A stretch of 64,000 nt of DNA from Symbiodinium natans. Taxonomy: Eukaryota; Sar; Dinophyceae; Suessiales; Symbiodiniaceae. The position numbers and the translations under genes were made by a program. This document shows, piece by piece, positions 20,690 to 31,780 of this stretch. The stretch's first letter is position 1, and every line of letters starts with the position of its first letter. The notes beneath the pieces were generated by a model. It saw only the letters and a program-made list of their open reading frames with translations, was not told the origin of the DNA and did no database searches. The DNA lies in NCBI GenBank assembly GCA_905221605.1, contig CAJNDS010001447.1, positions 690,216 to 754,215 on the forward strand, given 5' to 3'.

Positions 20690-22408
20690 TGTGCCCCCCG
20701 AGCCCCCAATGGCAATGTTGGATGCCGAAGGTCGGTCTGACATGACCAACGTGTTGCAACATTGCCATTGGGGAAAGAGGATTTTCGACAACACTTATTG
20801 ATTTGGGACAAGGTAGGCCCTTTGCTGGAGGTTTGGAGAATGTGCCTCAAGTGAAGCCAAATCCGACCCCAGAAAGACACAAGAAGCGTAGGACACGTTT
20901 GAGTGCCCCCGCAGTTGCAATTCAGCTTGTCATGTGCAATACTTGTTCCGTTATAACGCTATTGCCAACAGTCTTAAGCGACTGCTGACAATCTTTGCGC
21001 CCGACCCAAACATGTGGTGCATGCTTTGCGTGTCTCCGCAAAATTGAAAGCACACTTGCCACGTTTCACGGCCCATTCTGGGGTCCTATTTTTGGGTCCC
21101 AAAGCGAAGCCCGAAATGGGATCTTCTCTAAGAGTTTCGAATCAGGCAGACCCAGTTTTGGGACCCAATTTCTGGCCTCAAAATGAAGGCCAAAAACTGT
21201 GCGATTTCTGATGAGAAGACACACTTAAGCTCGCCGAAATTTTGCCCGACGTGAGGACCGCTCCCGACATAAGACAATAAAAATGCACCGCTGCGTGGCA
21301 AGCGGTCGGTGGTGGGCCTTTACTTATTCATATAGGCGCCATTCAGGTTGCCACTGGGGGGGTACTCTGATGCGTCCTATGTTTCTCGTCGTTTGTCGGT
21401 CCTGAATGTGGACCCGCGCGATACCACGTTTTTCAGCGATTTTTCCAACGGGCAGCCCGAAAAAAGGCTCTGGGAGGTCCTGATGAGGTTTTGGAGCCCT
21501 TGAAGGGGATTGTGAGGCCTTACTTGAGTATTTGAAAGACTGGTAAAGCGTATAACCCTTGAGAAAGCGCGTGTAGCAGACCTGTACACGAGCACTACAC
21601 TCAAAAAATGCGGGAAAACAGCGTGTAGTACCTTGATTCCAAGTAGAAACATTACATGAACCTTAAAGTTTTGAAAAAACTATGCATTCATGTAGTACAC
21701 TGTGGTTTTTCCCCAGCGCGGAGCGTGTAGTACCAGTTTTGATGAAATTACACCCGAGGCGAAATCCAGCTTTTCCCACAGTGCGGAGCGTGTAGTATTA
21801 GTTTTCATGAAATTAGACTGGCGGAAAAATCCAGCTTTTCCTACAGCGCGGAGCATGTGACACCTGGTTTTTAATTTGCAGTTCTACAGGTCAGGGGCTT
21901 TCAAGCTTCCTGCAGACTCTGGGGCCTTCAAGCCTTTGTGTTTACAAGGGGAAATGGACTCTGTGTGAATGCAGGAAAATGCCCAAGTAATTGAAGACTG
22001 GAAGCCATGCGGGCTGGGGGAGAGGCAGGCAGCAGGTTTTGCAGGCTTGCTGTAGGGCCACTGTAGGGTCTGTAGGGGCGGCGTGCGGTGCGGCAGGGTC
22101 TGCAGGTTGCCCGCAGGCGCTGCTGGCCTGCAGGCTGCTGCAGGGTCTGCAGGCTTGCCGACAGCCTACAGACCCTGCAGCTGTAGGCTTGCTGCAGGGG
22201 TCTGCAGGCTTGCTGCATCAGGCTGCTGCAGGGCCTGCAGGCTTGCTGCAGAGTCCGCATGCTTGCTGCAGGTCTGCAGAGTCTGCAGGTTGCTGCAGTG
22301 TTACATGCAGGGTCTGCAGAACGCAGTAAGCAGCGCAGCCCGACCTTGCGAGCTACCTTGAAATCGCAAGGACTTGGAGCCTGAAGAGCCTGGAAAAGGA
22401 TGCTTGTC
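20690..22408 (+). repeat. 1.7-kb tandem repeat, unit 1
   Basis: 1719 bp starting TGTGCCCCCCGAGCCCCC. It contains a 17-bp-arm inverted repeat (20704-20773), a mid-unit unique part, three about 65-bp subrepeats with GCGGAGCGTGTAGTA (21713-21875) and a CTGCAG-rich minisatellite (about 22015-22325). It is the most diverged unit (for example, an extra GCCACTGTAGGG in the CTGCAG part). Confidence 0.95.
22015..22325 (+). repeat. CTGCAG-rich minisatellite (in unit 1; repeated in units 2-4)
   Basis: Irregular repeats of (G)GCTTGCTGCAGGGTCTGCAG. Equivalent segments occur near 23740-24035, 25480-25770 and 27180-27475. The Cys/Leu/Ala-rich reading frames on both strands come from the repeat. Confidence 0.85.
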
Positions 22409-24144
22409 TGTGCCCCCGAGCCCCCAATGGCAATGTTGGATGCCGAAGGTCGGTCTGACATGACCAACGTGTTGCAACATTGCCATTGGGGAAAGGGGAT
22501 TTTCGACAACACTTATTGATGTGGGACAAGGTAGGCCCTTTGCTGGGGGTTTGGAGAATGTGCCTCAAGTGAAGCCAAATCCGACCCCAGAAAGACACAA
22601 GAAGCGTAGGACACGTTTGAGTGCCCCCGCAGTTGCAATTCAGCTTGTCATGTACAACACTTGTTCCGTTTTTTACGCTATTGCCAACAGTCTTAAGCGA
22701 CCGCTGACTATCTTTGCGCCCGACCCAAACATGTGGTGCATGCTTTGCGTGTCTCCGCAAAATTGAAAGCACACTTGCCACGTTTTCACGGCCCATTCTG
22801 GGGTCCTATTTTTGGGCACCAAAGCGAAGCCCGAAATGGGATCTTCTCTAAGAGTTTCGAATCCGGCAGACCCAGTTTTGGGACCCAATTTCTGGCCTCA
22901 AAATGAAGGCCAAAAACTGTGCGATTTCTGATGAGAAGACACACTTTTGAAGCTCGCCGAAATTTTGCCCGACGTGAGGACCGCTCCCGACATAAGACAA
23001 TAAAAATGCACCGCTGCGTGGCAAGCGGTCGGTGGTGGGCCTGTACTTATTCATAAAGGCGCCATTCAGGTTGCCACTGGGGGGGTACTCTGATGCGTCC
23101 TATGTTTCTCGTCGTTTGTCGGTCCTGAATGTGGACCCGCGCGATACCACGTTTTTCAGCGGTTTTTCCAACGGGCAGCCCGCAAAAGTTGGTAAAAGGC
23201 TCTGGGAGGTCCTGATGAGGTTTTGGAGCCCTTGAAGGGGATTGTGAGGCCTTACTTGAGTATTTGAAAGACTGGTAAACCGTATAACCCTTGAGAAAGC
23301 GCGTGTAGCAGACCTGTACACGAGTACTACACTCAAAAAATGCGGGAAAACAGCGTGTAGTACCTTGATTCCGAGTAGAAACATTACATGAACCTTAAAG
23401 TTTTGAAAAAACTATGCATTCATGTAGTACACTGTGGTTTTTCCCCAGCGCGGAGCGTGTAGTACCAGTTTTGATGAAATTACACCCGAGGCGAAATCCA
23501 GCTTTTCCCACAGCGCGGAGCGTGTAGTACTAGTTTTCATGAAATTAGACTGGCGGAAAAATCCAGCTTTTCCTACAGCGCGGAGCATGTGACACCTGGT
23601 TTTTAATTTGCAGTTCTACAGGTCAGGGGCTTTCAAGCTTCCTGCAGACTCTGGGGCCTTCAAGCCTTTGTGTTTACAAGGGGAAATGGACTCTGTGTGA
23701 ATGCAGGAAAATGCCCAAGTAATTGAAGACTGGAAGCCATGCAGGCTGGGGGAGAGGCAGGCAGCAGGTTTTGCAGGCTTGCTGTAGGGTCTGTAGGGGC
23801 GGCGTGCGGCAGGGTCTGCAGGTTGCCCGCAGGCGCTGCTGGCCTGCAGGCTGCTGCAGGGTCTGCAGGCTTGCCGACAGCCTACAGACCCTGCAGCTGT
23901 AGGCTTGCTGCAGGGGTCTGCAAGCTTGCTGCGTCAGGCTGCTGCAGGGCCTGCAGGCTTGCTGCAGATTCCGCATGCTTGCTGCAGGTCTGCAGGGTCT
24001 GCAGGTTGCTGCAGTGTTACATGCAGGGTCTGCAGAACGCAGTAAGCAGCGCAGCCCGACCTTGAGAGCTACCTTGAAATTGCAAGGACTTGGAACCTGA
24101 AGAGCCTGGAAAAGGATGCTTGTCTCCGGTCACAAGCCCTTGCA
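22409..24144 (+). repeat. 1.7-kb tandem repeat, unit 2
   Basis: 1736 bp with the same internal order as unit 1. Small open frames of 60-108 codons recur in every unit; they come from the repeat and carry no domain I recognise. Confidence 0.95.
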
Positions 24145-25878
24145 TGTGCCCCCGAGCCCCCAATGGCAATGTTGGATGCCGAAGGTCGGTCTGACATGAC
24201 CAACGTGTTGCAACATTGCCATTGGGGAAAGGGGATTTTCGACAACACTTATTGATTTGGGACAAGGTAGGCCCTTTGCTGGGGGTTTGGAGAATGTGCC
24301 TCAAGTGAAGCCAAATCCGACCCCAGAAAGACACAAGAAGCGTAGGACACGTTTGAGTGCCCCCGCAGTTGCAATTCAGCTTGTCATGTGCAATACTTGT
24401 TCCGTTATAACGCTATTGCCAACAGTCTTAAGCGACCGCTGACTATCTTTGCGCCCGACCCAAACATGTGGTGCATGCTTTGCGTGTCTCCGCAAAATTG
24501 AAAGCACACTTGCCACGTTTCACGGCCCATTCTGGGGTCCTATTTTTGGGCCCCAAAGCGAAGCCCGAAATGGGATCTTCTCTAAGAGTTTCGAATCAGG
24601 CAGACCCAGTTTTGGGACCCAATTTCTGGCCTCAAAATGAAGGCCAAAAACTGTGCGATTTCTGATGAGAAGACACACTTTTGAAGCTCGCCGAAATTTT
24701 GCCCGACGTGAGGACCGCTCCCGACATAAGACAATAAAAATGCACCGCTGCGTGGCAAGCGGTCGGTGGTGGGCCTGTACTTATTCATAAAGGCGCCATT
24801 CAGGTTGCCACTGGGGGGGTACTCTGATGCGTCCTATGTTTCTCGTCGTTTGTCGGTCCTGAATGTGGACCCGCGCGATACCACGTTTTTCAGCGGTTTT
24901 TCCAACGGGCAGCCCGCAAAAGTTGGAAAAAGGCTCTGGGAGGTCCTGATGAGGTTTTGGAGCCCTTGAAGGGGATTGTGAGGCCTTACTTGAGTATTTG
25001 AAAGACTGGTAAACCGTATAACCCTTGAGAAAGCGCGTGTAGCAGACCTGTACACGAGTACTACACTCAAAAAATGCGGGAAAACAGCGTGTAGTACCTT
25101 GATTCCAAGTAGAAACATTACATGAACCTTAAAGTTTTGAAAAAACTATGCATTCATGTAGTACACTGTGGTTTTTCCCCAGCGCGGAGCGTGTAGTACC
25201 AGTTTTGATGAAATTACACCCGAGGCGAAATCCAGCTTTTCCCACAGCGCGGAGCGTGTAGTACTAGTTTTCATGAAATTAGACTGGCGGAAAAATCCAG
25301 CTTTTCCTACAGCGCGGAGCATGTGACACCTGGTTTTTAATTTGCAGTTCTACAGGTCAGGGGCTTTCAAGCTTCCTGCAGACTCTGGGGCCTTCAAGCC
25401 TTTGTGTTTACAAGGGGAAATGGACTCTGTGTGAATGCAGGAAAATGCCCAAGTAATTGAAGACTGGAAGCCATGCAGGCTGGGGGAGAGGCAGGCAGCA
25501 GGTTTTGCAGGCTTGCTGTAGGGTCTGTAGGGGCGGCGTGCGGCAGGGTCTGCAGGTTGCCCGCAGGCGCTGCTGGCCTGCAGGCTGCTGCAGGGTCTGC
25601 AGGCTTGCCGACAGCCTACAGACCCTGCAGCTGTAGGCTTGCTGCAGGGGTCTGCAAGCTTGCTGCGTCAGGCTGCTGCAGGGCCTGCAGGCTTGCTGCA
25701 GATTCCGCATGCTTGCTGCAGGTCTGCAGGGTCTGCAGGTTGCTGCAGTGTTACATGCAGGGTCTGCAGAACGCAGTAAGCAGCGCAGCCCGACCTTGAG
25801 AGCTACCTTGAAATTGCAAGGACTTGGAACCTGAAGAGCCTGGAAAAGGATGCTTGTCTCCGGTCACAAGCCCTTGCG
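24145..25878 (+). repeat. 1.7-kb tandem repeat, unit 3
   Basis: 1734 bp, nearly identical to unit 2 and most of unit 4, which implies recent amplification or homogenisation. Confidence 0.95.
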
Positions 25879-27581
25879 TGTGCCCCCGAGCCCCCAATGG
25901 CAATGTTGGATGCCAACATTGCCATTGGGGAAAGGGGATTTTCGACAACACTTATTGATTTGGGACAAGGTAGGCCCTTTGCTGGGGGTTTGGAGAATGT
26001 GCCTCAAGTGAAGCCAAATCCGACCCCAGAAAGACACAAGAAGCGTAGGACACGTTTGAGTGCCCCCGCAGTTGCAATTCAGCTTGTCATGTGCAATACC
26101 TGTTCCGTTATAACGCTATTGCCAACAGTTTTAAGCGACCGCTGACTATCTTTGCGCCCGACCCAAACATGTGGTGCATGCTTTGCGTGTCTCCGCAAAA
26201 TTGAAAGCACACTTGCCACGTTTCACGGCCCATTCTGGGGTCCTATTTTTGGGCCCCAAAGCGAAGCCCGAAATGGGATCTTCTCTAAGAGTTTCGAATC
26301 AGGCAGACCCAGTTTTGGGACCCAATTTCTGGCCTCAAAATGAAGGCCAAAAACTGTGCGATTTCTGATGAGAAGACACACTTTTGAAGCTCGCCGAAAT
26401 TTTGCCCGACGTGAGGACCGCTCCCGACATAAGACAATAAAAATGCACCGCTGCGTGGCAAGCGGTCGGTGGTGGGCCTGTACTTATTCATAAAGGCGCC
26501 ATTCAGGTTGCCACTGGGGGGGTACTCTGATGCGTCCTATGTTTCTCGTCGTTTGTCGGTCCTGAATGTGGACCCGCGCGATACCACGTTTTTCAGCGGT
26601 TTTTCCAACGGGCAGCCCGCAAAAGTTGGAAAAAGGCTCTGGGAGGTCCTGATGAGGTTTTGGAGCCCTTGAAGGGGATTGTGAGGCCTTACTTGAGTAT
26701 TTGAAAGACTGGTAAACCGTATAACCCTTGAGAAAGCGCGTGTAGCAGACCTGTACACGAGTACTACACTCAAAAAATGCGGGAAAACAGCGTGTAGTAC
26801 CTTGATTCCAAGTAGAAACATTACATGAACCTTAAAGTTTTGAAAAAACTATGCATTCATGTAGTACACTGTGGTTTTTCCCCAGCGCGGAGCGTGTAGT
26901 ACCAGTTTTGATGAAATTACACCCGAGGCGAAATCCAGCTTTTCCCACAGCGCGGAGCGTGTAGTACTAGTTTTCATGAAATTAGACTGGCGGAAAAATC
27001 CAGCTTTTCCTACAGCGCGGAGCATGTGACACCTGGTTTTTAATTTGCAGTTCTACAGGTCAGGGGCTTTCAAGCTTCCTGCAGACTCTGGGGCCTTCAA
27101 GCCTTTGTGTTTACAAGGGGAAATGGACTCTGTGTGAATGCAGGAAAATGCCCAAGTAATTGAAGACTGGAAGCCATGCAGGCTGGGGGAGAGGCAGGCA
27201 GCAGGTTTTGCAGGCTTGCTGTAGGGTCTGTAGGGGCGGCGTGCGGCAGGGTCTGCAGGTTGCCCGCAGGCGCTGCTGGCCTGCAGGCTGCTGCAGGGTC
27301 TGCAGGCTTGCCGACAGCCTACAGACCCTGCAGCTGTAGGCTTGCTGCAGGGGTCTGCAAGCTTGCTGCGTCAGGCTGCTGCAGGGCCTGCAGGCTTGCT
27401 GCAGATTCCGCATGCTTGCTGCAGGTCTGCAGGGTCTGCAGGTTGCTGCAGTGTTACATGCAGGGTCTGCAGAACGCAGTAAGCAGCGCAGCCCGACCTT
27501 GAGAGCTACCTTGAAATTGCAAGGACTTGGAACCTGAAGAGCCTGGAAAAGGATGCTTGTCTCCGGTCACAAGCCCTTGCA
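25879..27581 (+). repeat. 1.7-kb tandem repeat, unit 4
   Basis: 1703 bp. It differs mainly by a 31-bp deletion exactly inside the loop of the inverted repeat (25892-25930). Confidence 0.95.
25892..25930. repeat. Collapsed inverted repeat (5-nt loop) in unit 4
   Basis: CCCCAATGGCAATGTTG, GATGC, CAACATTGCCATTGGGG. In the other units the same 17-bp arms enclose 36 nt (for example 20704-20773). Arms are intact in all units. Confidence 0.9.
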
Positions 27582-27792
27582 TGTGCCCCCGAGCCCCCAA
27601 TGGCAATGTTGGATGCCGAAGGTCGGTCTGACATGACCAACGTGTTGCAACATTGCCATTGGGGAAAGGGGATTTTCGACAACACTTATTGATTTGGGAC
27701 AAGGTAGGCCCTTTGCTGGGGGTTTGGAGAATGTGCCTCAAGTGAAGCCAAAGACACAAGAAGCGTAGGACACGTTTGAGTGCCCCCGCAGT
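27582..27792 (+). repeat. 1.7-kb tandem repeat, truncated unit 5
   Basis: The first about 211 bp of a unit, ending at GCCCCCGCAGT where unrelated sequence begins. About 15 bp present in the other units (ATCCGACCCCAGAA) is missing near 27750. Confidence 0.9.
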
Positions 27793-28500
27793 AACACAGA
27801 CGTGGCTAGCGGCTGACCACCATGGAGTGCCCTGGGCCGGTCTTGCCTCGATAGGTCTTGCCAAAGTGATGTGAGCCCTCACATCTCCTTGCCGATGTAC
27901 CTTATTGGCTTGGACTCTGGAGGGGTTCCCCTTTGGCTGTCTGATGAGACTGTGCTTGTGCGCGGACATCTATCTAGGTGGGCGCAGCTGCAAGCCAGGG
28001 TGAGAGGAGGACCTTTCGCTCGGGGCTGCTCCACTGGCTGACCACCATGGAGTGCCCTGGGCCGGTCTTGGTCTTGATTGTTCTTGCTGTTAAGTCCCCA
28101 CTGGCTGACCGCCATGGGGCATACGCACGTCTTTCCTCTCCTTTGGGGAGTCTGACCTGTACCATCCCTTTGCCAATGCGGGTCTGTTATCTGTCCTTGA
28201 CGACGAGTACGGGATCCTGACTATCGAGTGATGACCTCGGTTCGAGCCGAATGATGTCGCACCAGTAGCTACTTGATGGTGGTTTTGAGAATCTGGCAGT
28301 GTCGCATTTTGCGACTCCCCGCATGCTCTGTGCTGTATGATTGCACCGGGACTTCAACGACGACTTCGAGTACTGAGTGCGTGGGGTTACCTAGTAGTTC
28401 AGCGCCTTTGCTTGCTTTGTTGCTTCTGTTTCTTTGTTTCTTGGGTGGTTGCGTGGTGTTTTTGGTGGTTTGCGCGCGCTGACTTCGTTTCACCCGTTAC
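27793..28500. other. Repeat-bearing DNA between tandem array and copia fragment
   Basis: A motif CTGACC(A/G)CCATGG(A/G)G occurs three times (about 27816, 28037, 28104); the first two continue together as TGCCCTGGGCCGGTCTTG. The position before a gag fragment suggests an old LTR or leader, but no second LTR was found. No gene is called. Confidence 0.4.
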
Positions 28501-28539
28501 GTCGAGCCCAACAAGACCGGCCTACTGTGCTACTGATGT

Positions 28540-29690
28540 AGTAAAGGGGCGTCAGTCCAAAAAAAAAAACAAAAAGCCCATAGACATCATCAGACACTTG
28601 GAGGACGAAATTGCCAAGGCGGAAATCAAGTTGAGCAACTTCCCCGAGTTGAAGCTCTCCGAAGCAGATCGCTGTTCCATCCTGCTACAGGCCGTTTCAC
28701 ATCCGGCGAGACAGTATGTGGCGCTGCACGGCAACGCCAACAGCTGGAGTGAGCTCACGAAGAGCCTCAAGTATTTCGAAGAACAGCTGAAGATGTGCGA
28801 CGTGCCGACTGCAGCCAACCGTGGAATGGACGGCAAGCTTTGCGACCTTGCGGCAAGCATGGTCATGTGGCAAAGGATGCTGGTCACGACAGCGTGAGGC
28901 TGGTGAGAAGGGCGGCAAAGGCGGCAAGGGCGGCCAGGGAGAGTCGAAGAGTGGAAAGGGCACTGGTGGCCCTAAAGGACAAAGGTCGCCCACTCCGAAG
29001 GGCGCCCCTCGCTCTCCAACGCCGAAAGGAAAGCCCACCTCCAAGGGAGAAAAGGGTGCAAAGGGAAAGAAGGGCGAAGGAAAGGGCAAAGGAAAGAAGC
29101 AGAAGAAGAAGAACCGCGCCCGGGCTATGGGAGAACCAGAGTCCGAGGCGCAAGCAGAGCCTACACAGAGTGTGATGGCGATGCGCTTTGCCCAACGAAG
29201 TCCTGAACTGAGCCTTTCTGAGTCGTCTGAGCGTAGGGTAGGTTTTTCACTCGACAAGCAACGTTTGGGACCTGTTAGCAACTCTTTGACTGCAGGGGAT
29301 GTAGAGCGCATCTGCGCCAGCTTTCAGCTAGAACCGAGAGACGTTTGGTTAGTGGATTCTGGAGCCACGTGTCACGTGGTTTCCTCGGAACACCTCAGCG
29401 GATTCAGGGTGGTCAAGAAGCACGAGAGAGAGGTCACTCTGTACAACGCTTCAGGGGGGAAGATCCCCGTATCGGGCGTCGTCGACTTAGAGGTCGTCTT
29501 CGGTGATTGTAGCCTTCTTTTGACTGAGGTTCTCGTTGCGGAAGTGACGTTTAACGCCATTAGTCCCTGGGCGGCGGTGGAGAAAGGATGGAGAACGTAT
29601 CTCTACAAAACCGGGTCTAGGTTGTACAAAGGGAAACGCAACGTGAAACTTGTATCCGCTAATCGGGCCTGGTGGGCTTTGAGCGGGGGT
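28540..29690 (+). pseudogene. Decayed Ty1/copia-type gag-nucleocapsid-protease fragment
   Basis: From about 28560 a gag-like helical segment is open (IIRHLEDEIAKAEIKL; then SILLQAVSHPARQYVALHGN). Near 28845-28890 a CCHC zinc knuckle is spread over three frames (CGKHGHVAKD in one frame, then CWSRQ in the next), so two small indels break it. A Lys/Gly-rich basic tract follows, then an aspartic-protease motif DVWLVDSGATCHV at about 29340. Integrase and reverse transcriptase are absent and the sequence runs into repeats by 29.9 kb. This is a truncated non-functional copy, clearly different from the element at 42972-52763. Confidence 0.7.
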
Positions 29691-29919
29691 CGCCGCCAGA
29701 AAGCGGGGAAAAGTCGTTCTCCGCGCCAGCCTTCGGTTGTTAAGCCACAGCCAGGACCGAGCATCCTCAAGAAAGCGACGACAGAAGGAAGGAAGGCTGA
29801 AGTCGAGAAGCCACAAGGAAGGGAGAGCGGTGATTGCCGGCATGCTTTGCTTGAGACGCCGTTTGCTTTCTTGCTGCGAGGGCTTAGAGCCGAAGTATCC
29901 CCGAAAGTGGTCCCTGAAG

Positions 29920-30150
29920 TGCCTCAAGAATGCACGAAAACACCCCGAAAGTGCCCGAAAACACCCTGAAAGTGCCCGAAATGCTTCAAGAAGTGCCCAA
30001 AGAACAGCCCAAACGAACCCCTCAACTCATTAGGAAGCCTGTTGAAAGGCCCCCTCGGCATGTTGTGGCATGTTTTGCGGCATGTTTATTGGCATGTTTT
30101 GCGGCATGTTTATCGGCATGTGGTGCGGCATGTTTTTCGGCATGGTGTGT
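29920..30150 (+). repeat. Two short minisatellites
   Basis: About 21-bp units (AACACCCCGAAAGTGCCCG) at 29937-29985, then about 16-18 bp units (GCATGTTTTGCGGCATGTTT) at 30058-30150. Confidence 0.8.
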
Positions 30151-30329
30151 TGCATTTGTTGATTTTGGACGAACTTGGGAAAGTGCGGAGATCGCACTCC
30201 AGAGCGGTGATTGTTCCGAAAGCCTTAAAGCAGTTTGTGTTTCCAAGCAAGCTTTGCCCGAGCGGTGTAACGAGTTTTCCTTTGGTGAAGATCGTTTGCG
30301 TAACCATGGGCGCCAGGGCAGCCACAACA

Positions 30330-30520
30330 GACGACGCTCCTCGGAGCGGTCACCCCGGCGCGAAGCGATACGCCGGAGTTTTACCCGGAGATCCGCGAGG
30401 CGGAGGAATTGGAGCGTATGACTTTGGCGGAATTACAACAGCGCCAACAGATGGCAGCTGCATCTCGTGTTTGGCTCAAGTGCGAAGTGAAAAAGAGACA
30501 GCTGCGCGAGCTCTGCTTTT
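30330..30520 (+). other. Open, coding-like remnant of unknown origin
   Basis: One frame (about 30365-30510) reads TPEFYPEIREAEELERMTLA and then ELQQRQQMAAASRVWLKCEV, a helical, charged peptide. No start or domain is recognised. It may be more of the decayed retroelement. Confidence 0.25.
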
Positions 30521-30535
30521 CACAATCCCCGTAAT

Positions 30536-30785
30536 GGTGGTCCGTGGTCCGTGTGGTGGTGGTCCGTGGTGGTGGTCCCGTGGTGGTGGTCTCGTGGTGG
30601 TGGTCCCGTGGTGGTGGTCGTTCGTGGCAGTGGTCCCGTGGTGGTGGTCCATGGTGGTGGCCCGTGGTGGTGGGCCTTGGTGGTGGTTCCAGGTGGGGTC
30701 TGTGTGGTGGTGGTCTCGTGGTGGATGGTGTGGTCCCGTGGTGGTGGTCCCGTGGTGGTCCCGCGGTGGTGGTCGCGTGGCGGTT
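30536..30785 (+). repeat. GGTGGT(CCGT)-type minisatellite
   Basis: About 250 bp of GTGGTGGTCCCGTGGTGGTG and variants. It gives long Val/Trp/Gly and His/Thr frames on opposite strands, rejected as genes. Confidence 0.9.
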
Positions 30786-30883
30786 CTATTATTACGGCTA
30801 TAAATATCAGTACTGATAGTAATATCAATATTCATATTAATATTATATGAAATCATCGAGCGCAGGGCTTCCCACACACCTGG

Positions 30884-31780
30884 ACTAAGTCATTTCGACA
30901 CCTGGCAAAGCCTTTTAAGACACCTGGACTGATTTGATTCATCTCCGACCTTGGAATCCACAGCAGTACTAGCATTACTATTACCATTAATATCAGAATA
31001 ATTATGAATCTTCATGTCAATATTCAAGTCAAGTTAATACCCTTTTGCGAGAGTTCGCGTAGGGCTTACTGCGACACTTGGACTGACTCATTTCCATCTA
31101 GGAAGGAATCACCCCAGGGCGTATTCAGACACCTGGACTTACGACCAGAAAAGAATCTCTGCAGGGTTTTTCAGACACATGACGCGTTGCATCGCCGGCC
31201 GTGGCCGGAGGGAATGAACGACACTTGGCTAGGCTTATTACGACACTTGGACTGATTTATTTCCGGCCTTCATATCAACATGAGTATTAACACTAGCTAC
31301 CATTACTATAAATATAAGAATGCCCATTCATACTCAAATAAATGTCAATATTAAAATCAAAGATAATATCCGATTTCATGACTTCGCGCTGGGCTTACTG
31401 AGACACCTGGACTGATTCATTTTCGGCAATTAATGAATCACCATCACCGTAGTGCCATAGGGCTCATTAAGACACAGGGACTGATTTCTTCCTGACCCGC
31501 AATAATTTTCACAGGGCTTCATAAGACACCTGGCAGGGCTTATTAAGACACCTGGACTGATTCATTTCCGACCTTGATATCAACATCAGTATTAACACTA
31601 CCATAACAATTCATATAAGAACGACCATTAATATCCAAATTAATGTCAGTATTGAAATCAGATAATATTCATGTTCATGAATTCGCACACGGCTTAGTGA
31701 GACACCTGGACTGATTCGTTTCCGGCCCGGAATGAATCACCATGGGGCCTATTAAGACACCTGGACTGATTCATTCCCGA
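30884..31780 (+). repeat. Irregular array of GACACCTGGACTGATT motifs
   Basis: About ten copies of (T/G)(A/G)AGACACCTGGACTGATT(C/T)ATTTCCG(A/G)CC occur near 30888, 30933, 31073, 31130, 31232, 31403, 31538, 31700 and 31755, separated by A/T-rich spacers that themselves repeat (TCAACATCAGTATTAACACT; TATAAGAA). Spacing is irregular (about 45-170 bp). All are in one orientation and no ORF persists. Confidence 0.75.

Noticed and set aside
23739-27502. 108-codon Cys/Leu-rich frame repeated in each 1.7-kb unit
   Set aside because: It arises from the CTGCAG minisatellite and is open on both strands, so there is no sign of selection on protein.
20690-27792. CRISPR-like or rDNA-like array
   Set aside because: Units are 1.7 kb with internal satellites, not short repeats with unique spacers, and no rRNA sequence is present.
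30470-30480. Possible dinoflagellate spliced-leader relic (TTTGGCTCAAG), and TTGGCTCAAG at 40640-40649
   Set aside because: Only the last 10-11 nt match; the upstream CCGTAGCCAT part is absent at both places, so chance is likely.
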